Shown in pieces: positions 12,240-23,965 of a stretch of 64,000 bases of DNA. The number at the start of each line of letters is the position of its first letter. The first letter of the stretch is position 1. The stretch is from Cricetomys ansorgei (taxonomy: Eukaryota > Chordata > Mammalia > Rodentia > Nesomyidae), in NCBI GenBank assembly GCA_026225945.1, contig JAMJFZ010001264.1:382501-446500 (forward strand), in the 5' to 3' direction. The translations under genes and the position numbers were made by a program. The notes below the pieces were generated by a model. The model ran no database searches and was not told the DNA's origin. It worked only from the letters and a program-made list of their open reading frames with translations.

Positions 12240-12441
12240 AGCCTCCTGTCCAGCTTACTTACTGTGTTCCTTCTGCATTAGCTGATCCGTCCACATGAAA
12301 CACTGCAGGCCCACATCGTTGCTGTCTTCTTCTGGAATGCTCTTCCCTCGGACACCACCTAGGGCACCTCCCAGCTGTCCACGTCTCGGCTCTCATGTCC
12401 CCTCTTTAGAGGATCACTACTATCACACTTCTCCCTCATAA
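12240..12441 (+). mobile_element. L2 LINE fragment, truncated by LTR insertion
   Basis: Sense-strand L2 pattern: 'tcttctggaatgctcttccc' for the 'cctggaatgctcttccc' landmark, then 'ggctctcatgtcccctcttt' for the 'cagctcaaatgtcacctcct' landmark. The similarity stops where the LTR begins at 12442, consistent with interruption by that element. Confidence 0.65.
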
Positions 12442-12750
12442 TGGTTCATTTTGATTGCCAATTTGATTAGATTGAGGACTGCCCTGGGCATCAGTAAGTC
12501 ACACTATTAGGTGTGTCTGCGAGAGCCGTGGGGCCCCTGCCCTGAAGTAAATTAAAAGATGTGCACTAGAACTCATCTCTCCCTGTGTGTTCTCAGCAGG
12601 CTTTAGATGAACAGCGCTTCACACTGGAGTTACGTGCCTTCCCCACCATGATGGGCTTTACCCTTAAACTGTGCATCAAAATAAACACTTTCTCCATTAA
12701 ACTGCTCCTTTCTAGCTATTTGGTCACAGCAATGAGAAAAGTAGCGAATG
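12442..12750 (+). mobile_element. MaLR-type LTR, sense
   Basis: Begins near TGGTTCATTTTGATTGCC and continues 'ttgattagattgaggactgc', 'gcatcagtaagtcacactat', then 'tgtgtgttctcagcagg', and ends with the MaLR-like 'ggtcacagcaatgagaaaag'. No internal sequence was seen. It sits directly on an L2 fragment, so it inserted later than the L2. Confidence 0.72.
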
Positions 12751-14541
12751 TGTTCCACTTACGAGAGCTTAATTTCTGCTGTTGGACTTGTTGCTGCACA
12801 ATAGTATAGAAAACTAAAGAGAGACCAAAGCTAATGATGATGCACTGCTTATCCAGCCCATGCTGAAAGGGAAGTACTAGAAAGGGATCCCTCCCCGCCG
12901 CCCTGGACAAGAACCTGAGTTTCCATTTCCAGGAGACCATGAAAGTCTGGATCAAGTGTGTAGACCGGTGACATTTGTGGACAAAGACTTGGGAGCCATT
13001 TTCAGATCTCTGGGAGTTGTCCCTGGGGCCTCCACACTGTCCTTCAGAGAGAAGTCTAATAGTGACTTGGAATTTAACTTCTCCGTACTCTAACCAGGGC
13101 AGGATCATACTTAATTTATCTTAAAAATATTCTCATCTGTCTTTCACTGAATGGAATGATTACAGACATATATTCACCACTCAGGGGAATGGGACAACAG
13201 GGGTAATCCTGAAGAGAGTGAAAAGGGACTGAAGCCACCTCCAGCTAGTTGCTCTATACCACATGCTTGTTGCTTGAGCAGTGGGGGCACACCTTGACTG
13301 TCCCCCCACTTTGCTGTTGGACTAAAATTTATTGTTTTGGCAATAAAATCTAATCACAAAATATCTTACTGATGTGGAAGAGTCCTGATGTATAGGTTGA
13401 CAGGGCCAGGGAGCTGACCAGAACCAGAGGCCAGACTGGCCAGCTGTCTCCCGACCACCCTCGCACTCCTCCTCCAAGTGTGGAGGCTCCGGAAAAATGG
13501 AAAGTCGAACGTACAAAAGCCTTCTCTGGAGATTGAATTGATGCCTGCCAGGGGGTAGAAGGGAATAAAAGGGGAATTTACAAATCCATCAGGGAAAAGG
13601 GAACATTACTGAGAAAAAAGAGCAAGTTATAAATGAAAAGAGGCGGGAAATTAATGGGGACTAAAATAGATTAGAATTTGATGTGCTCCACAGGGTTTAC
13701 AACACTTCACATGCAATTAGGAATAAAATGATGGACTCCCCAAGCCCCTCTTCCCTGGGGACAAGAAGGGAAGTGTCTCATTTGAGAGGGGGCTGAGGAC
13801 CTAAAGACGGCCTTTGCTGCTAAGACAGGCCAGGAGACGGGTGGCCAGCTGGCCAGGTTCTCTGTTTCACACATGTCCCAAATCTGTAATGAGGTTAAGG
13901 GTCAGGTAGGCGGCGAGGGCAGAGTGAAGGTGGGTTCCTAGGAGCCAGCCTTTGCTTTTGTTCCTCTTGCGGGTCTGTGAGCAGCACAGTAGGCAACCAC
14001 AGAGTGGACATAATTTCTCATGTGAACACCGTTAACACAACCGACCGATGGACAGCCCTCCATTGTCCACCGGTCATATTCTGACGGTTCTTCACACGGC
14101 CTGAGCCCAGACCCGTGACTCTGTGTTTGGGCTCAGCTACATCCTACTCCTCACCTTTGCATTCTTCTTCAGTGTCCCCTCCCCAGTTCCTCAGGCAGGC
14201 CTCCGCTCTACTTCCCATCTCACTGTGGAAATCTCAAACAAGGAAGTGCTCCAGAACACAGCGTGGACAAGTGGATTCTGCAAGAGTTGACAAGACAGAG
14301 CTCTAGACCCTTGGGATTCCAAGTGTAATGTCCCTTAAGGCAATGATGAAACTCTCAATGGGTCCACCTTGCAGAATGGCCATGGGGGCATAATCCAAGG
14401 GCAATGTGTCCAATTAGCCACCATCACATCATACATTGCCCGTTCCTTCACCTCACCTTCGCAGAACTCAGGTCTGGAAGTAGCTGAACCAGTTCCTGAG
14501 ATCAGGTAACAGAAAGGGAGCTAATTTAATAGAAAATTAAT
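12751..14541. other. Unique stretch
   Basis: A 130-codon minus-strand open frame (12716-13108) overlaps the LTR end and shows no recognisable domain. The 13510-13740 part is repeat-free, A-rich and quiet, and could be conserved. Moderate GC content at 13800-14200 without CpG clustering. No gene was called. Confidence 0.5.
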
Positions 14542-14633
14542 GGGCTGGGGCCATAGCTCAGCGGGTACAGCACTTGCCTGAGGCTCTAGGTTCAATTCCC
14601 AGCACAGCTAAAGATAAGAGGAAAACAGAGGGA
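14542..14633 (+). mobile_element. ID SINE (BC1-related), sense
   Basis: A tRNA-derived ID element with recognisable internal promoter boxes: 'ggggccatagctcagcgggt' (A-box region) and 'ggttcaattcccagcac' (B-box region), followed by an A-rich tail. It ends where a second tRNA-type SINE starts. Confidence 0.85.
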
Positions 14634-14635
14634 AA

Positions 14636-14990
14636 GGGCCGAGGCGATGGCTCATCTGGTGATTTTTGTCTCCATGCAGCCCTGAGGAGCTGAGTTCAAT
14701 CCCTCAGGGGCCAAATAAAAAAGGCAGGCATGAAGGTGCAAATCTGTAATCCCCGGGCTGAGGGGATGGGAACAGGAGGAATGTGGAGGCAGGAAGCTTG
14801 TCAGATTAGCTGGATTGGTGAGCTCCAGGTTCAGAGAGGGACCCTTGTCTCAATAAATAAGCTGGGGAGTGATTGAGGAGGGGACCTGTCATCGATCTCT
14901 GGCTTCCACACATGTGTACGCACAACCATGAGCAAACGTGAACATACACATGAACCCGAACATACACCCCAAAGCATAAAAATGAAGATG
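14636..14990 (+). mobile_element. Composite tRNA/B1-type SINE (B4-like), sense
   Basis: A tRNA-like head ('gaggcgatggctcatctgg') ends in a B-box-like 'gagttcaatccctc'. A B1-like middle follows ('ggcatgaaggtgcaaatctg'), then 'gagggacccttgtctcaata', then 'ctggcttccacacatgtgta' and a CA-rich tail. This is the long composite rodent SINE architecture, which I associate with the B4 family. The exact subfamily is not certain. Confidence 0.7.
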
Positions 14991-15937
14991 AGAATACAGT
15001 CGCTGGGCGCACTGTGTTTAATGAGTCTTTAGAATACCCTTTTCATTGATCAATGGTTGTTTGTTATACACTAATAAAAAATTACTTTAACATACTTAAT
15101 ATAAGAATTGTCTAAGTCTTTGCCGTTGTTCCCTATGGAGTGTGATTCCCAGTGGTACCCTCTAGGATGTTCACTTCCCCTTCTGGTAATTAAAGTACAG
15201 CCTGCACCTGCCAGAAAGATGATTCTTCATGTCCCCACTGAAATGTCTGAAAGAAGATTACAGGCAACATAGCCATGTCTTTGGACTCTATGAGAGCATT
15301 TTTTTTTCTCATGAGAACTATACACACAAAAGAACTAGTGTATCAAAAACATGAGTGCTTTTGAAGCAGGATGCATACTGTAGAGAAACAGAGGAGTCAT
15401 GTCATGATTCAGCATCACACGGCCACAGACGTCAGAGATTTCAGTGACTATTAATAGGTATTGCGGTTTAGAGAAACACTTGCTGTATTAATTCATAGAT
15501 GAAATAATACTTTGACTTATGTGTCTCTAAGACATGAATGGCGAGACAGAAGACTTTGCATGTTACTTTATGAGCACCGTCTTGTGTTCTTATGAAGTGG
15601 TGGTTTCATATCATTTTATAGGTCCTGATGTTTTTCTCATCAGGTAGTGTGCATTTAATAGAGTTGTTAGACCTTTGTTGCATGCTATTTTCTGCAGGAT
15701 TGTACCTAAAGTCATAAGACTAGTTGCTCAGATAAAATTCAAACTGGTCTGTCTGACTCACAAGCGTATTCTTTCCCAGTTCCAATGTACTTCTTTCCTG
15801 TGTGCCAGGGAGTGGTGAAGTAGACGATTTCTGGGCCGGGTCTGAGGCAAGTAGGAGCCAAGACCTACATAAATATGGAATTTAATTACTGCAATGCAGG
15901 TCTTGGAGATGTCTCCTAAATAATTTTCCATTTAACC
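14991..15937. other. Unique non-coding stretch
   Basis: AT-rich unique sequence. No element or gene was recognised. Confidence 0.5.
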
Positions 15938-16090
15938 TCAAAATACTCCTATTAAACAAGAATCAAGTATAATTATGATATTGACATTTTACAGATGAAG
16001 CAGCTGGGGTAAAGTAATATCAATATGCATTAGGTCAAGTGGAGGTCCCATGGAGTCTTAGACTCCAAACTATTATTTTATGATAATACA
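15938..16090 (-). mobile_element. MIR SINE fragment, antisense
   Basis: Shows the antisense MIR core 'cattttacagatgaagcagc' with flanking 'taaagtaatatcaat' and 'ggagtcttagactccaaac', equivalent to the MIR 'tttacagatgaggaaactg' and 'ctgactccagagcc' landmarks. Confidence 0.7.
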
Positions 16091-17794
16091 GTAGTGCTCC
16101 ATTTATCTGTCACCATCAGAAGGAAGAGGCAGGTCACAGAAGTTAATTTTCAGTTAAATAAGATTACCCTGTTAAATACCAATTTAAAAAGCCTTCTATT
16201 AAACTTTCACAAAAAAATGTGACTGAACACATATTTATCAGTTTCTTGCTCAGGAGAAGCCCTTAAAATGATGATCTGGAGGGGAGAAAGATTTGCAGTT
16301 ATATGCGTGTGTGAAATCCTCAAAAATAAAAATAATTATATTCATAAAATTCAAATATAAAACACAGCAAACAAGAGAAAACTTTAAATTAATTTAAATT
16401 CATGGGGTGGGGGTGATAGGCAGGGAATTTGTAACTGCTGGAACAGGATATTCAAGGATTCGACAGAGTGATGGCTCGTGTTGTGTGGATTAGTGGCGGC
16501 GGCAGTGTAGCTCCTTCGAACTTACTGGAAAAGTCGATCCATGGGTGTACTGCCTCCTGAAGTAATTTAGGTAGGGCTAACAATACATGCCTTTTCCTAG
16601 GGTAGAGGTCTTCACAGACTCTGGGAAGAGGAGGATTTGGGGCTGATTGGCCAGGGATGACTGGAGCAATCCAATGGGGAGAACAACCAAGAACAATACC
16701 ACCACGCCAGTGCTTGCCACATCTAGAAGATACTAACTGAGCATGTCAACTGCCTGTCAAGGCAGCCAGCTAAGATCCCTGACAGAGTCTTCATGACAGA
16801 GAAGTCTGGAACTAACTGTTCCCAGTGGCACAATGGTTTTTGTTGTTGTTTGTTTGTTTTGTTTTTTTCCATTGTTGTTTTTTAAATATCTTTGGCCGTT
16901 TGTTACTCTATGTCACACAGGTAGGGGACTAGCCTGACACAGCAAGGGGCCTTGGAAGACAGATGCGATAAACACACTTGAGTCTGAGAAAAAGGAGCCT
17001 TCTTGCTTTCGGAGACAGCTCTCAACAAGTGCAAACATTAAACTACAATTTACCAGTTTAGGTTGTATGAGACTGAAGAAAAATCATGTTTGGGGGTTGT
17101 TTCCCATGTGGTAATTTTTAATATAATATTTTAAAGAAGATGTACTTTTAATGGAGAAGTGGTGTGCGGCCAACTTAAAGTCGCACTAAAGTGGAGCAAA
17201 CACACTTTTGAATGTTCAACAAATGAAGTATAGGAAATCATAATGTCATCCAGCAAATATTGACTTCTCTGCTCTGGAGGAGCAGAAGCTTCTCGACGTT
17301 AGGACTGATCATGTGACTTACCTCATTCGGTCAGTTGTGAGTGTACAAAACATTCCTTACCTCGCCTTTCACTTTTTAAAATATTTCCTGCTTGGCTGTT
17401 CTTACAGAAAAGAACATCTAAAAATGGTGGTGAGCTTGAAAATAAAATGGTACAGTCTCCCAAAAAAGTAACTGAAAAGAAGCTAGAAATAAAAAAAAAC
17501 CAAAATTGACAAGGAAGCAAATGTCACCACAATAGCACGCTTGGTCTTACCATTCCCGAAGTCTAGAGATTTTTAAAGACTTAACTAAAATAGCGACAGC
17601 TGGAACCCGGGCTCATCTCCCCTCTAAGCCCATTATGGCTGTTATTTTGGCGTAATTTGCTGTGGTTTTTCCTTTCCTTGCTGAATTGCCTTAGTATCTG
17701 TTGGAAATGAATTTATATGTGAATGTCTCTAACTCGCCCCTCAGCTCTGAGCTATTGAAGTCGATACCATTTTGTTTGATTACTGTAATAGATA
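16091..17794. other. Unique stretch with a possible conserved segment
   Basis: Contains an A-rich patch at about 16315-16400, a short GGC-rich patch near 16490-16505 and TTTG/TTG runs at about 16840-16880. The 17580-17730 segment is noted as possibly conserved. No gene was recognised. Confidence 0.5.
17580..17730. other. Candidate conserved non-coding element (weak)
   Basis: Repeat-free segment rich in homeodomain-like and AT motifs, including 'ttttggcgtaatttgctgtg', directly upstream of an L1M fragment. The call is by texture only. Confidence 0.22.
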
Positions 17795-18080
17795 CTCATT
17801 ACCAAGTTGAAACTTCCTCCTAGTCCTAGTGTTCCTGGTGTCTTTATTACAAACGTCTATTTTTTTATAAATGTATATTGAATGTTTTCCTATCTCTACT
17901 TAGATGATCGGATAATTTCTGCTTTTATTATGTCATTATAATGCATTTCTTAATTTATTATCAGTCATTAATTCAGCCTTGCCTTTGTAGGATAAATCCC
18001 ATTTAGCTGGATTTAGAACTGCTACATTTTGTGAAGGATTTTGTGTGTTCATGTAGCAAACACATTTTTAAATGTGGGTT
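17795..18080 (-). mobile_element. Ancient LINE-1 (L1M) ORF2 fragment, antisense
   Basis: The plus strand follows the antisense LINE-1 ORF2 pattern: 'gaaacttcctcctagtccta', then a diverged 'atgatcggataatttctgct', then 'cttgcctttgtaggataaat' plus 'tttagctggatttagaac'. The frame is destroyed. Confidence 0.65.
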
Positions 18081-18109
18081 TTTAAAACTTTTTAATTCTT
18101 ATGATATCT

Positions 18110-18220
18110 TTTTTTCACCTGGGGTCTTGTGATATTGTCTAGACTAGCTGCAAATTCATGATTGTCATTATTGCAATCTCAGAGATTACAAGTGTGACCC
18201 ATCATGCCTTGTCCTTTTTA
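18110..18220 (-). mobile_element. Old B1/proto-B1-like monomer, antisense
   Basis: Resembles an antisense 7SL-derived monomer without the later B1 duplication. 'cctggggtcttgtgatattg' stands for 'ggggtctcactatgtag', 'gactagctgcaaattcatga' for 'ggctggcctcgaactcatga', and 'agagattacaagtgtgaccc' for 'gtgctgggattacaggcgtg'. Confidence 0.55.
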
Positions 18221-19076
18221 TGATATTTTGTCAGTTTTAATATGACATGTGTGAGCCTTTTAAGAAAATTAAAGATTTCACCCTCTATATTCTGAAGATT
18301 GATTTAAGATCATAATCATTTCTTCTTTTGTGTGGTTGACAGAACTCATCACTGAAGTATATGGGTATGGATTTTTGTTTTTTTTTGTGTGGCTGGAGAT
18401 GTTTTTTTTAAACGTAAAACTAAAAAACCTTTATTTTTAAGTGATGTATTTATTCCTTGATAAATTCAAACAATATATCTTTATAATATTCTACCATTTT
18501 ACTTTTAATAGATGTGACTACTTAAACATTCTATATTTTCTTATATCAATTTTATATGCTGCAATGTTACAAGTAATGTGCCCGTTTCACCTAAGTTAAA
18601 TTTCTTGGTATGAAGTTTAAAATTAATACTTCAATATTTGTCATTTCACATTGTTATTTTAATGAAAGTATAGAAAGCATTCTAATATCCGAACACTTCA
18701 TTTTAACAAGAGGCCATCTAGATGGAGAAGCCTGTAAGACTGAAAATATTGTTATTCATAACATTCCCAACTACCTTCAGTATACTTATGTAGACTTAAA
18801 AATGGAATATACAGTTCTGAAAAATATAGATTTTTTTTTCTAATCATGTCTTAATAAACTTTAAATGACCGGTTCTAAGACTTGATAAAAATCTGCCACT
18901 ATGATACTAAATTTAGAACTTTTATTACTACTGTCACTAGTAAATATTTCCAGTTATAATTTTATATCCTTTTCATCCTTATGCAAATCCTTATGGTCCT
19001 TTTCCATACATATTTTCCATACATATTTCCACCAGATCTGATCATACACTTTAAGAATCATGCATTGCAATTTAGT
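18221..19076. other. AT-rich unique stretch
   Basis: Strongly AT-rich. A 77-codon plus frame (18610-18843) has no known motif. It may contain further decayed L1 sequence that I could not align. Confidence 0.45.
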
Positions 19077-19087
19077 CCCCCCCCCCC

Positions 19088-19137
<50 letters not shown>
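19077..19137 (+). repeat. C13 homopolymer followed by (TG)n microsatellite
   Basis: An unusual 13-base C run (19077-19089) is followed by GTT and then a TG tract of about 22 units to 19137. Confidence 0.96.
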
Positions 19138-22100
19138 TGTTTCATGGGCTACAGTTCTTAATACATTCCTTGGGGCATGCTGGGATTTGGTGTATTTAAA
19201 GAATGAGAAAGTATAGTGGAAAGTTTTGAGGAAGATCAGAACCTCCCTGCAATGCAGAACCACCTTTAGAAGTTCTTCAGGAGGGGAGACTCCTCTCTTC
19301 TTCATGGGGGGTATGCATATGGTAACAGACTGCTCTGGAACAGTCCAGTGCCCCGGCTTCATTTGAATTTACTCAGGTGCCCTCACTTGAAATACTGACA
19401 TTCTGTCCCTTACCAACTAATGACATAAAGAGTTTCTCTAAGCTTGTAAATTCAACTTGCTTTATAATTAAGTGACCCATAAGTTTCAACTTCCTGAGTT
19501 TTCTTTCTAGAAACCTCACCTGGAGGTAAAAGTAAGTTCCTTTACAATCGTCATCATGGTTTTATAATCGCACGTTTGGAACTGGAAACATGGCGTTCTG
19601 AGTCTGATCTTATTTTCTTCATCTGTTCCATCTCTCCACTAGCTATAGCTAAGAAATTTCACAGTTTGTCTGCATTGCCTCTTCTAAAGTGTTCTGTGCC
19701 AGTGGTGACCAGTTTGAGAGTTTTCTTCCACAGTCATTTGTGTCCTGGTGGCCACAGACGGGGCTTGAAACAGCTGCTTTGCTGCTGCAGTCCATAGAGA
19801 CTATAATTTCCCTATTCATGCTTCCGTTTGGTACTAGAGCCAAGCTCAGACTGCAGAGTCTCCTTCTTAGCTTTTGCTTACCTGGAACTATCTCACCAAC
19901 AAATAACTGCTTTTAAGAGTTTGGTCAGAGAAGCAAGGAGACTCAGAATTTAATGGAACAAGGCATTTACCATACAAATGATACTAGAAATAAAGGTATC
20001 GTATGGGAAGGTGTGCAATTAGAGAAACAGGCTCTGATGTCCAGTGAACAGGTTAGAACATTGAAGAGGATCTAAATGCCAACAAGTTAGGTGACTAAAG
20101 AATCAAAACATAGGAAAACTTACAGAGGGAACCGGGAGGTCGCTGTCGCCGTTATCCCCACTTGGGAGTCTCTGCTGGAAGTGACTGGGCTGGGGGTGGT
20201 GAGTTACATGAGAAGCTAGCCAGAAGAGCTGGGCATGGAGTAGAGAGCAAAGACAAGTGCTCTTGTGAAGCACCCAAGCCTCCTGTTTGTCCATGTACGC
20301 ATCTGTCAAAAGAACAAGCAAGCAAACAAAAACTTCAGAGAATAAAGTGTCACCTTCACTTCCCTGATCTCAGGCAAAGTCTTACCTTAGGAACTGTGTC
20401 CCAGAGTCATGCAGAAAGGCACTCTGGGAAATATGGTGAGAAAAAACCAGCACACATATCTGAATACCATTTATTTCCCTATCATCAAATTATTTCCAAG
20501 ATCAAGAGGCATGGTGTCAATCCTGATCCCACAGATCTTAATAATGGGTTTTTAAGGGCTGAGCAAATACTTGTAGCTGACTTCAGAGTGAAACGGTTAC
20601 GTGTACGAATCAAATGGTTTGTACAGAAGAATCTTAACCTCAGCTGCCTTGAAACAGTATCGCCTACACATGCCAGTCAGAACCTGGCTGGAAGACTACA
20701 TGGCTGCAGTGTATTCCTGAGCTAGCAGATTATACATAATGCTTTTTATTTCAGTTGAATGTGTATTACTTTATATCAGAAGTTTCATAATGAAAAGCAA
20801 AACACTTTATTTTATCTTTATTTGTAACTAAATGCTCAATGGGATATACACAAAAAGTCTATATTAGACTTATTCTATTGTATTCACGATCTGGGACTTC
20901 AAGCTTCCTAGGCATTACCAGCTGAGTTCTCAGTTTCAAATCTGACAAATGGATCAATGACCCCCTTTCTTTCCCCTCCACCTTTGGCGGTATTATGGAG
21001 AAGAAAAGCCTTGTTTCAGTTAGCTGAAACAATCTCTTATTTTGTTTTACATACATTAAAACACCAACTTTCTCATTTAATGAAAACCATGGCCCCAGGC
21101 TTTGATGTGTGACAGAGGCACAGACTGCTGTAGGAGGGGGCATGCTGGGATTAGCTGCTCCTGGCTGGACCTCTGTACTGCAAATCTCCCTGTACCAGAG
21201 CCAAGTGACTGACCTTTTGAGATAGCATTTGAATTTGGCTACTGGGAAGGAAGGATACAAATCGAACAACTATGTGTTGGTTTCGTCTCTGGGTTAGAGG
21301 CTAGGGATATGGCTTTCTGAGCCCCTCTGGGAACACAAAGGCTGGGCTATCATTTAATTTCCTCATGGGAATCATCCCCATGATCATCAGAGGCTGTGCC
21401 CGCCGGTCCCATCCTTCGTACTATATTTAGTCCATTATGAATATGGAATAACACTGAAAATGATTCACATCGACATCCCTCTGTCTGGCCTAATAACATC
21501 AATGTCATTAGCAACAAACGTAAGCTCATCCTGACAATATGATTTGGAAATCTCAGCTCCCCCCATTGTCGTTTCTTGCCCGTGCTGAGGACCTGGACCT
21601 AGCAGCTCAGCATGCCTGCTCTTGTACTTCCCCCCAATCTCCTCCCTAAGGGTAGAAAAAGATCGAGAATCTGGGGAGAAAATGGGGTGCTGTTGGCTAC
21701 ATAGACTGTTGGCAGAACACAGTGTTAGCTAACTGGAGTCAGGGCCTCTTCAGAGACGGTGAAGGTGAGAATGAAAGGAAAACTGAGCCTCCCTCCTCCC
21801 TCTCCTTCTTCTTCATCTTGCTCTTAAGGTGGTTCATTACCTCCTTGACACACCCACTTCAGCTGCTGATAGTCTGCGTGGCTCTGTTTCCCGCCAACCT
21901 TGACATCATCGTCAGTAATGTTTCTACTTAGACCTTTCTCACAGGGGAGTGTCCCACGTACATACGCTGCTCTCTTGGGAGCTGACTCATCTACGCTTTG
22001 GAATAGTTAGCAGTTTGTTTAAGTAACTATCTGTTTTCCTGAGAGAGAGATGGGAGGGGTGTTTACATCCTGTCACTTCCTCTTGTTTCTACACATTAAA

Positions 22101-22164
22101 AGAGTCTCTAAGTTTTCTCTATGCTCAACCTGAAATTGAGCTCTCGAAGGATCTCAGAGACATT
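19138..22164. other. Unique 3-kb stretch, includes a 187-codon chance frame
   Basis: The longest non-repeat open frame of the window lies here on the plus strand (20162-20725, 187 codons), with a 136-codon minus frame at 20859-21269. Neither shows a domain, signal peptide or familiar motif, and frames of this length are near chance expectation for 64 kb. The 21350-21570 sub-segment is described separately. No mobile element was clearly recognised. Confidence 0.45.
21350..21570. other. Candidate conserved non-coding element
   Basis: Repeat-free, with balanced composition and retained CpG ('tgcccgccggtcccatcctt', 'ttcacatcgacatccctc'). It carries many distinct transcription-factor-like words and 'atcaatgtcattagcaac'. 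This is the texture typical of vertebrate conserved enhancers near developmental genes. It is inferred, not shown. Confidence 0.3.
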
Positions 22165-22290
22165 TATAATTTAACAAGGGAAAATATACATAAAATTTAC
22201 CATCTTAACCTTTTTTTAAGGTATGGTTTAGCATTGTCAAGTATATTTATGTTACATGCAACTGATCTCCAAAACTCCTTTAGAGACAGA
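22165..22290 (-). mobile_element. L1M 3'-region fragment, antisense
   Basis: Plus-strand 'taaaatttaccatcttaacc', then 'ggtatggtttagcattgtca', then 'acatgcaactgatctcca' follows the widely dispersed mammalian L1M antisense pattern. Non-coding and truncated. Confidence 0.7.
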
Positions 22291-22384
22291 GATGATTCTG
22301 AATGGCAGGCATTTAAGTCATCACACAACTTTGAGTGGGGATGATCCACACGCTCTCAACAATCCAGGTCATATGACAGCCACT

Positions 22385-22480
22385 TCAAATAGTGAGTGAG
22401 CTCAGGAGTCCTGCCACCATGGTTCAAATCCCTCCACCACAATGATGCAGTTTCATCTCTGAAGCACCCAGCTGTAAGAG
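22385..22480 (+). mobile_element. MIR SINE fragment (weak)
   Basis: 'gagctcaggagtcctgccac', 'ggttcaaatccctccacc' and a diverged 'cagctgtaag' stretch suggest the 5' (tRNA-like) half of a MIR. Short and diverged. Confidence 0.4.
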
Positions 22481-22899
22481 GAACCATTGCTGTGTGAAAC
22501 GCTAAAGAGAACAAGGCTGGCAGCTCGTTTGGAAAGGAGCACCCTAATGATGGCCGTCTACCTCACAGACAGAGTCATTCGTCTTGTTTGGAATTCTTTC
22601 CTGTCATTTTCTGGGAATGTGGACGTTACAGAGTATTTCATGGCACAAGACAGTCAGTCTTCTCACTCATCTGTTCCATGGCTGGAGCTATTTGTGGGAA
22701 TCATCTTTTTTTGTGTATCATAAGAAACTCATTTATTGTTTTGTGAGAAAATGCTACTATTCTCCCAGTGATAACTATTTGCTTCGTGGTTATAAAACTT
22801 GAATTGGTTGCTATTTTTCTCTTTTTTTTGCATGCACATCAACTCTTAATTTTAGTGCCAAGTCACAGTATAGTCTTTTGAAAATATCTTAAGCAATAA

Positions 22900-23085
22900 T
22901 TAAATTCAATGCTTATAACGTGATTGAAGCAATGACAATAGGATCAGCTACAACCAGGGCTACACCTGTGCACACAATTGCAATTATGTCAAATTGCTGC
23001 ATGACTGCCAGCCATTATGAGACATGTTTGATTGTAAGAGGTACTATGATTTGGAGGTATTCATTACGAGAAAATGTGCATCCTA
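22900..23085. other. Candidate conserved non-coding element
   Basis: Repeat-free segment between two MIR pieces, with a cluster of distinct words ('gtgattgaagcaatgacaat', 'cacaattgcaattatgtc'). The ATTGCAATTATG part contains C/EBP/homeodomain-like half sites. By texture only. Confidence 0.25.
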
Positions 23086-23109
23086 TCGTCCTTGTAACAC
23101 AGCGCAAGT

Positions 23110-23265
23110 CATGTGCCTCTTGGCAGGATATTTAACTTCCTTGTGCCCTGGGATCCTAATCTGTAATGTGAGGCTAATAATAGTACTTGCTTCACAGGGT
23201 GCAAGTAGGATTAAATGAAACATTTATCACAGAAATTGATGTATAATAAGCATAGTTATTACTAA
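23110..23265 (+). mobile_element. MIR SINE, well preserved, sense
   Basis: Follows the MIR consensus closely: 'ggatatttaacttccttgtg', then 'cctaatctgtaatgtgaggc', then 'taataatagtacttgcttca', then 'caagtaggattaaatgaaac' and a 3' 'taataagcatagttatt'. This is one of the clearest MIRs in the window. Confidence 0.85.
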
Positions 23266-23819
23266 TGATTATCTTGGCTGTACCCAGGTATACCTGACGA
23301 TATCTATTGTTACATAACAAATATCTCTAAGCGTATCGGCTTAAACCAATCCATAGTCATTATCACAGTTTCTGTAATGTAGGAATTTGGCGTGCTTCCT
23401 GGGGTAATTTTGGCTTGGTCAAGTTCTTCGCAGGAGCGGCTGGCGGTCATCTTTTTGTCCACTGAGGCTGGGGAATCCCCTTCCTAGATGACTAACTCAC
23501 ATGGCTGGTGGTTGGTGGCCAGTGGCTAGGCTGATTCTTAAACATCTTTCCTCAAGGATACTCCAGTATCTCCACAACACAGCAGCTGGCTTCCCCTGGA
23601 GCAAGTGACCCAAGACAGCAAGGAGACACGCACAGTGCCTTTTCAGACTGCCTCAGAAATTGTGTCCTGTCACTTCTTCTTTATTCTATTCTGCACATGA
23701 GAAAAGTCTCTGAATTTTATCCACACTCCAGGTGGCAGCACTGGAGTGGCAGAGACAGTAGGATTCCTGGAACTCACTGATGAACTAACAACTTTCCGGT
23801 TCTGGCTCATGAAAGAAGG
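23266..23819. other. Unique stretch containing a CTCF-like motif
   Basis: Unique sequence. The plus strand near 23723-23741 reads ACTCCAGGTGGCAGCACTG, a fair match to the CTCF core. No gene was recognised. Confidence 0.5.
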
Positions 23820-23965
23820 TGAAGAGTGACTGGGGCTGACACTTGGTGGTCACCCTGTGGCCCCCACACTCATGTGCACACACGTGCGTGCTCACTTACT
23901 CACTGCACACACATGCACACCCAAACATGTACACATATACATACACCAAAAATTAAATAAAACCT
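23820..23965 (+). mobile_element. 3' part of a composite tRNA-type SINE with CA-rich tail
   Basis: 'gaagagtgactggggctgac' plus 'ggtggtcaccctgtggcccc', then 'cacactcatgtgcacacacg', and an extended CA tail to about 23945 ending 'aattaaataaaac'. Matches the tail of the B4-like composite SINE seen at 14636-14990. The 5' half is missing. Confidence 0.6.

Noticed and set aside
12716..13108. 130-codon minus-strand frame
   Set aside because: Overlaps the end of a MaLR LTR and has no recognisable domain or regulatory context.
14542..14633. tRNA gene-like A/B boxes
   Set aside because: The sequence fits the ID SINE with an A-rich tail. A functional tRNA with an intact cloverleaf is not present.
20162..20725. 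187-codon plus-strand open frame
   Set aside because: No domain, signal or familiar motif; no splice or promoter context. A frame this long is near chance expectation in 64 kb of AT-moderate DNA searched in six frames.
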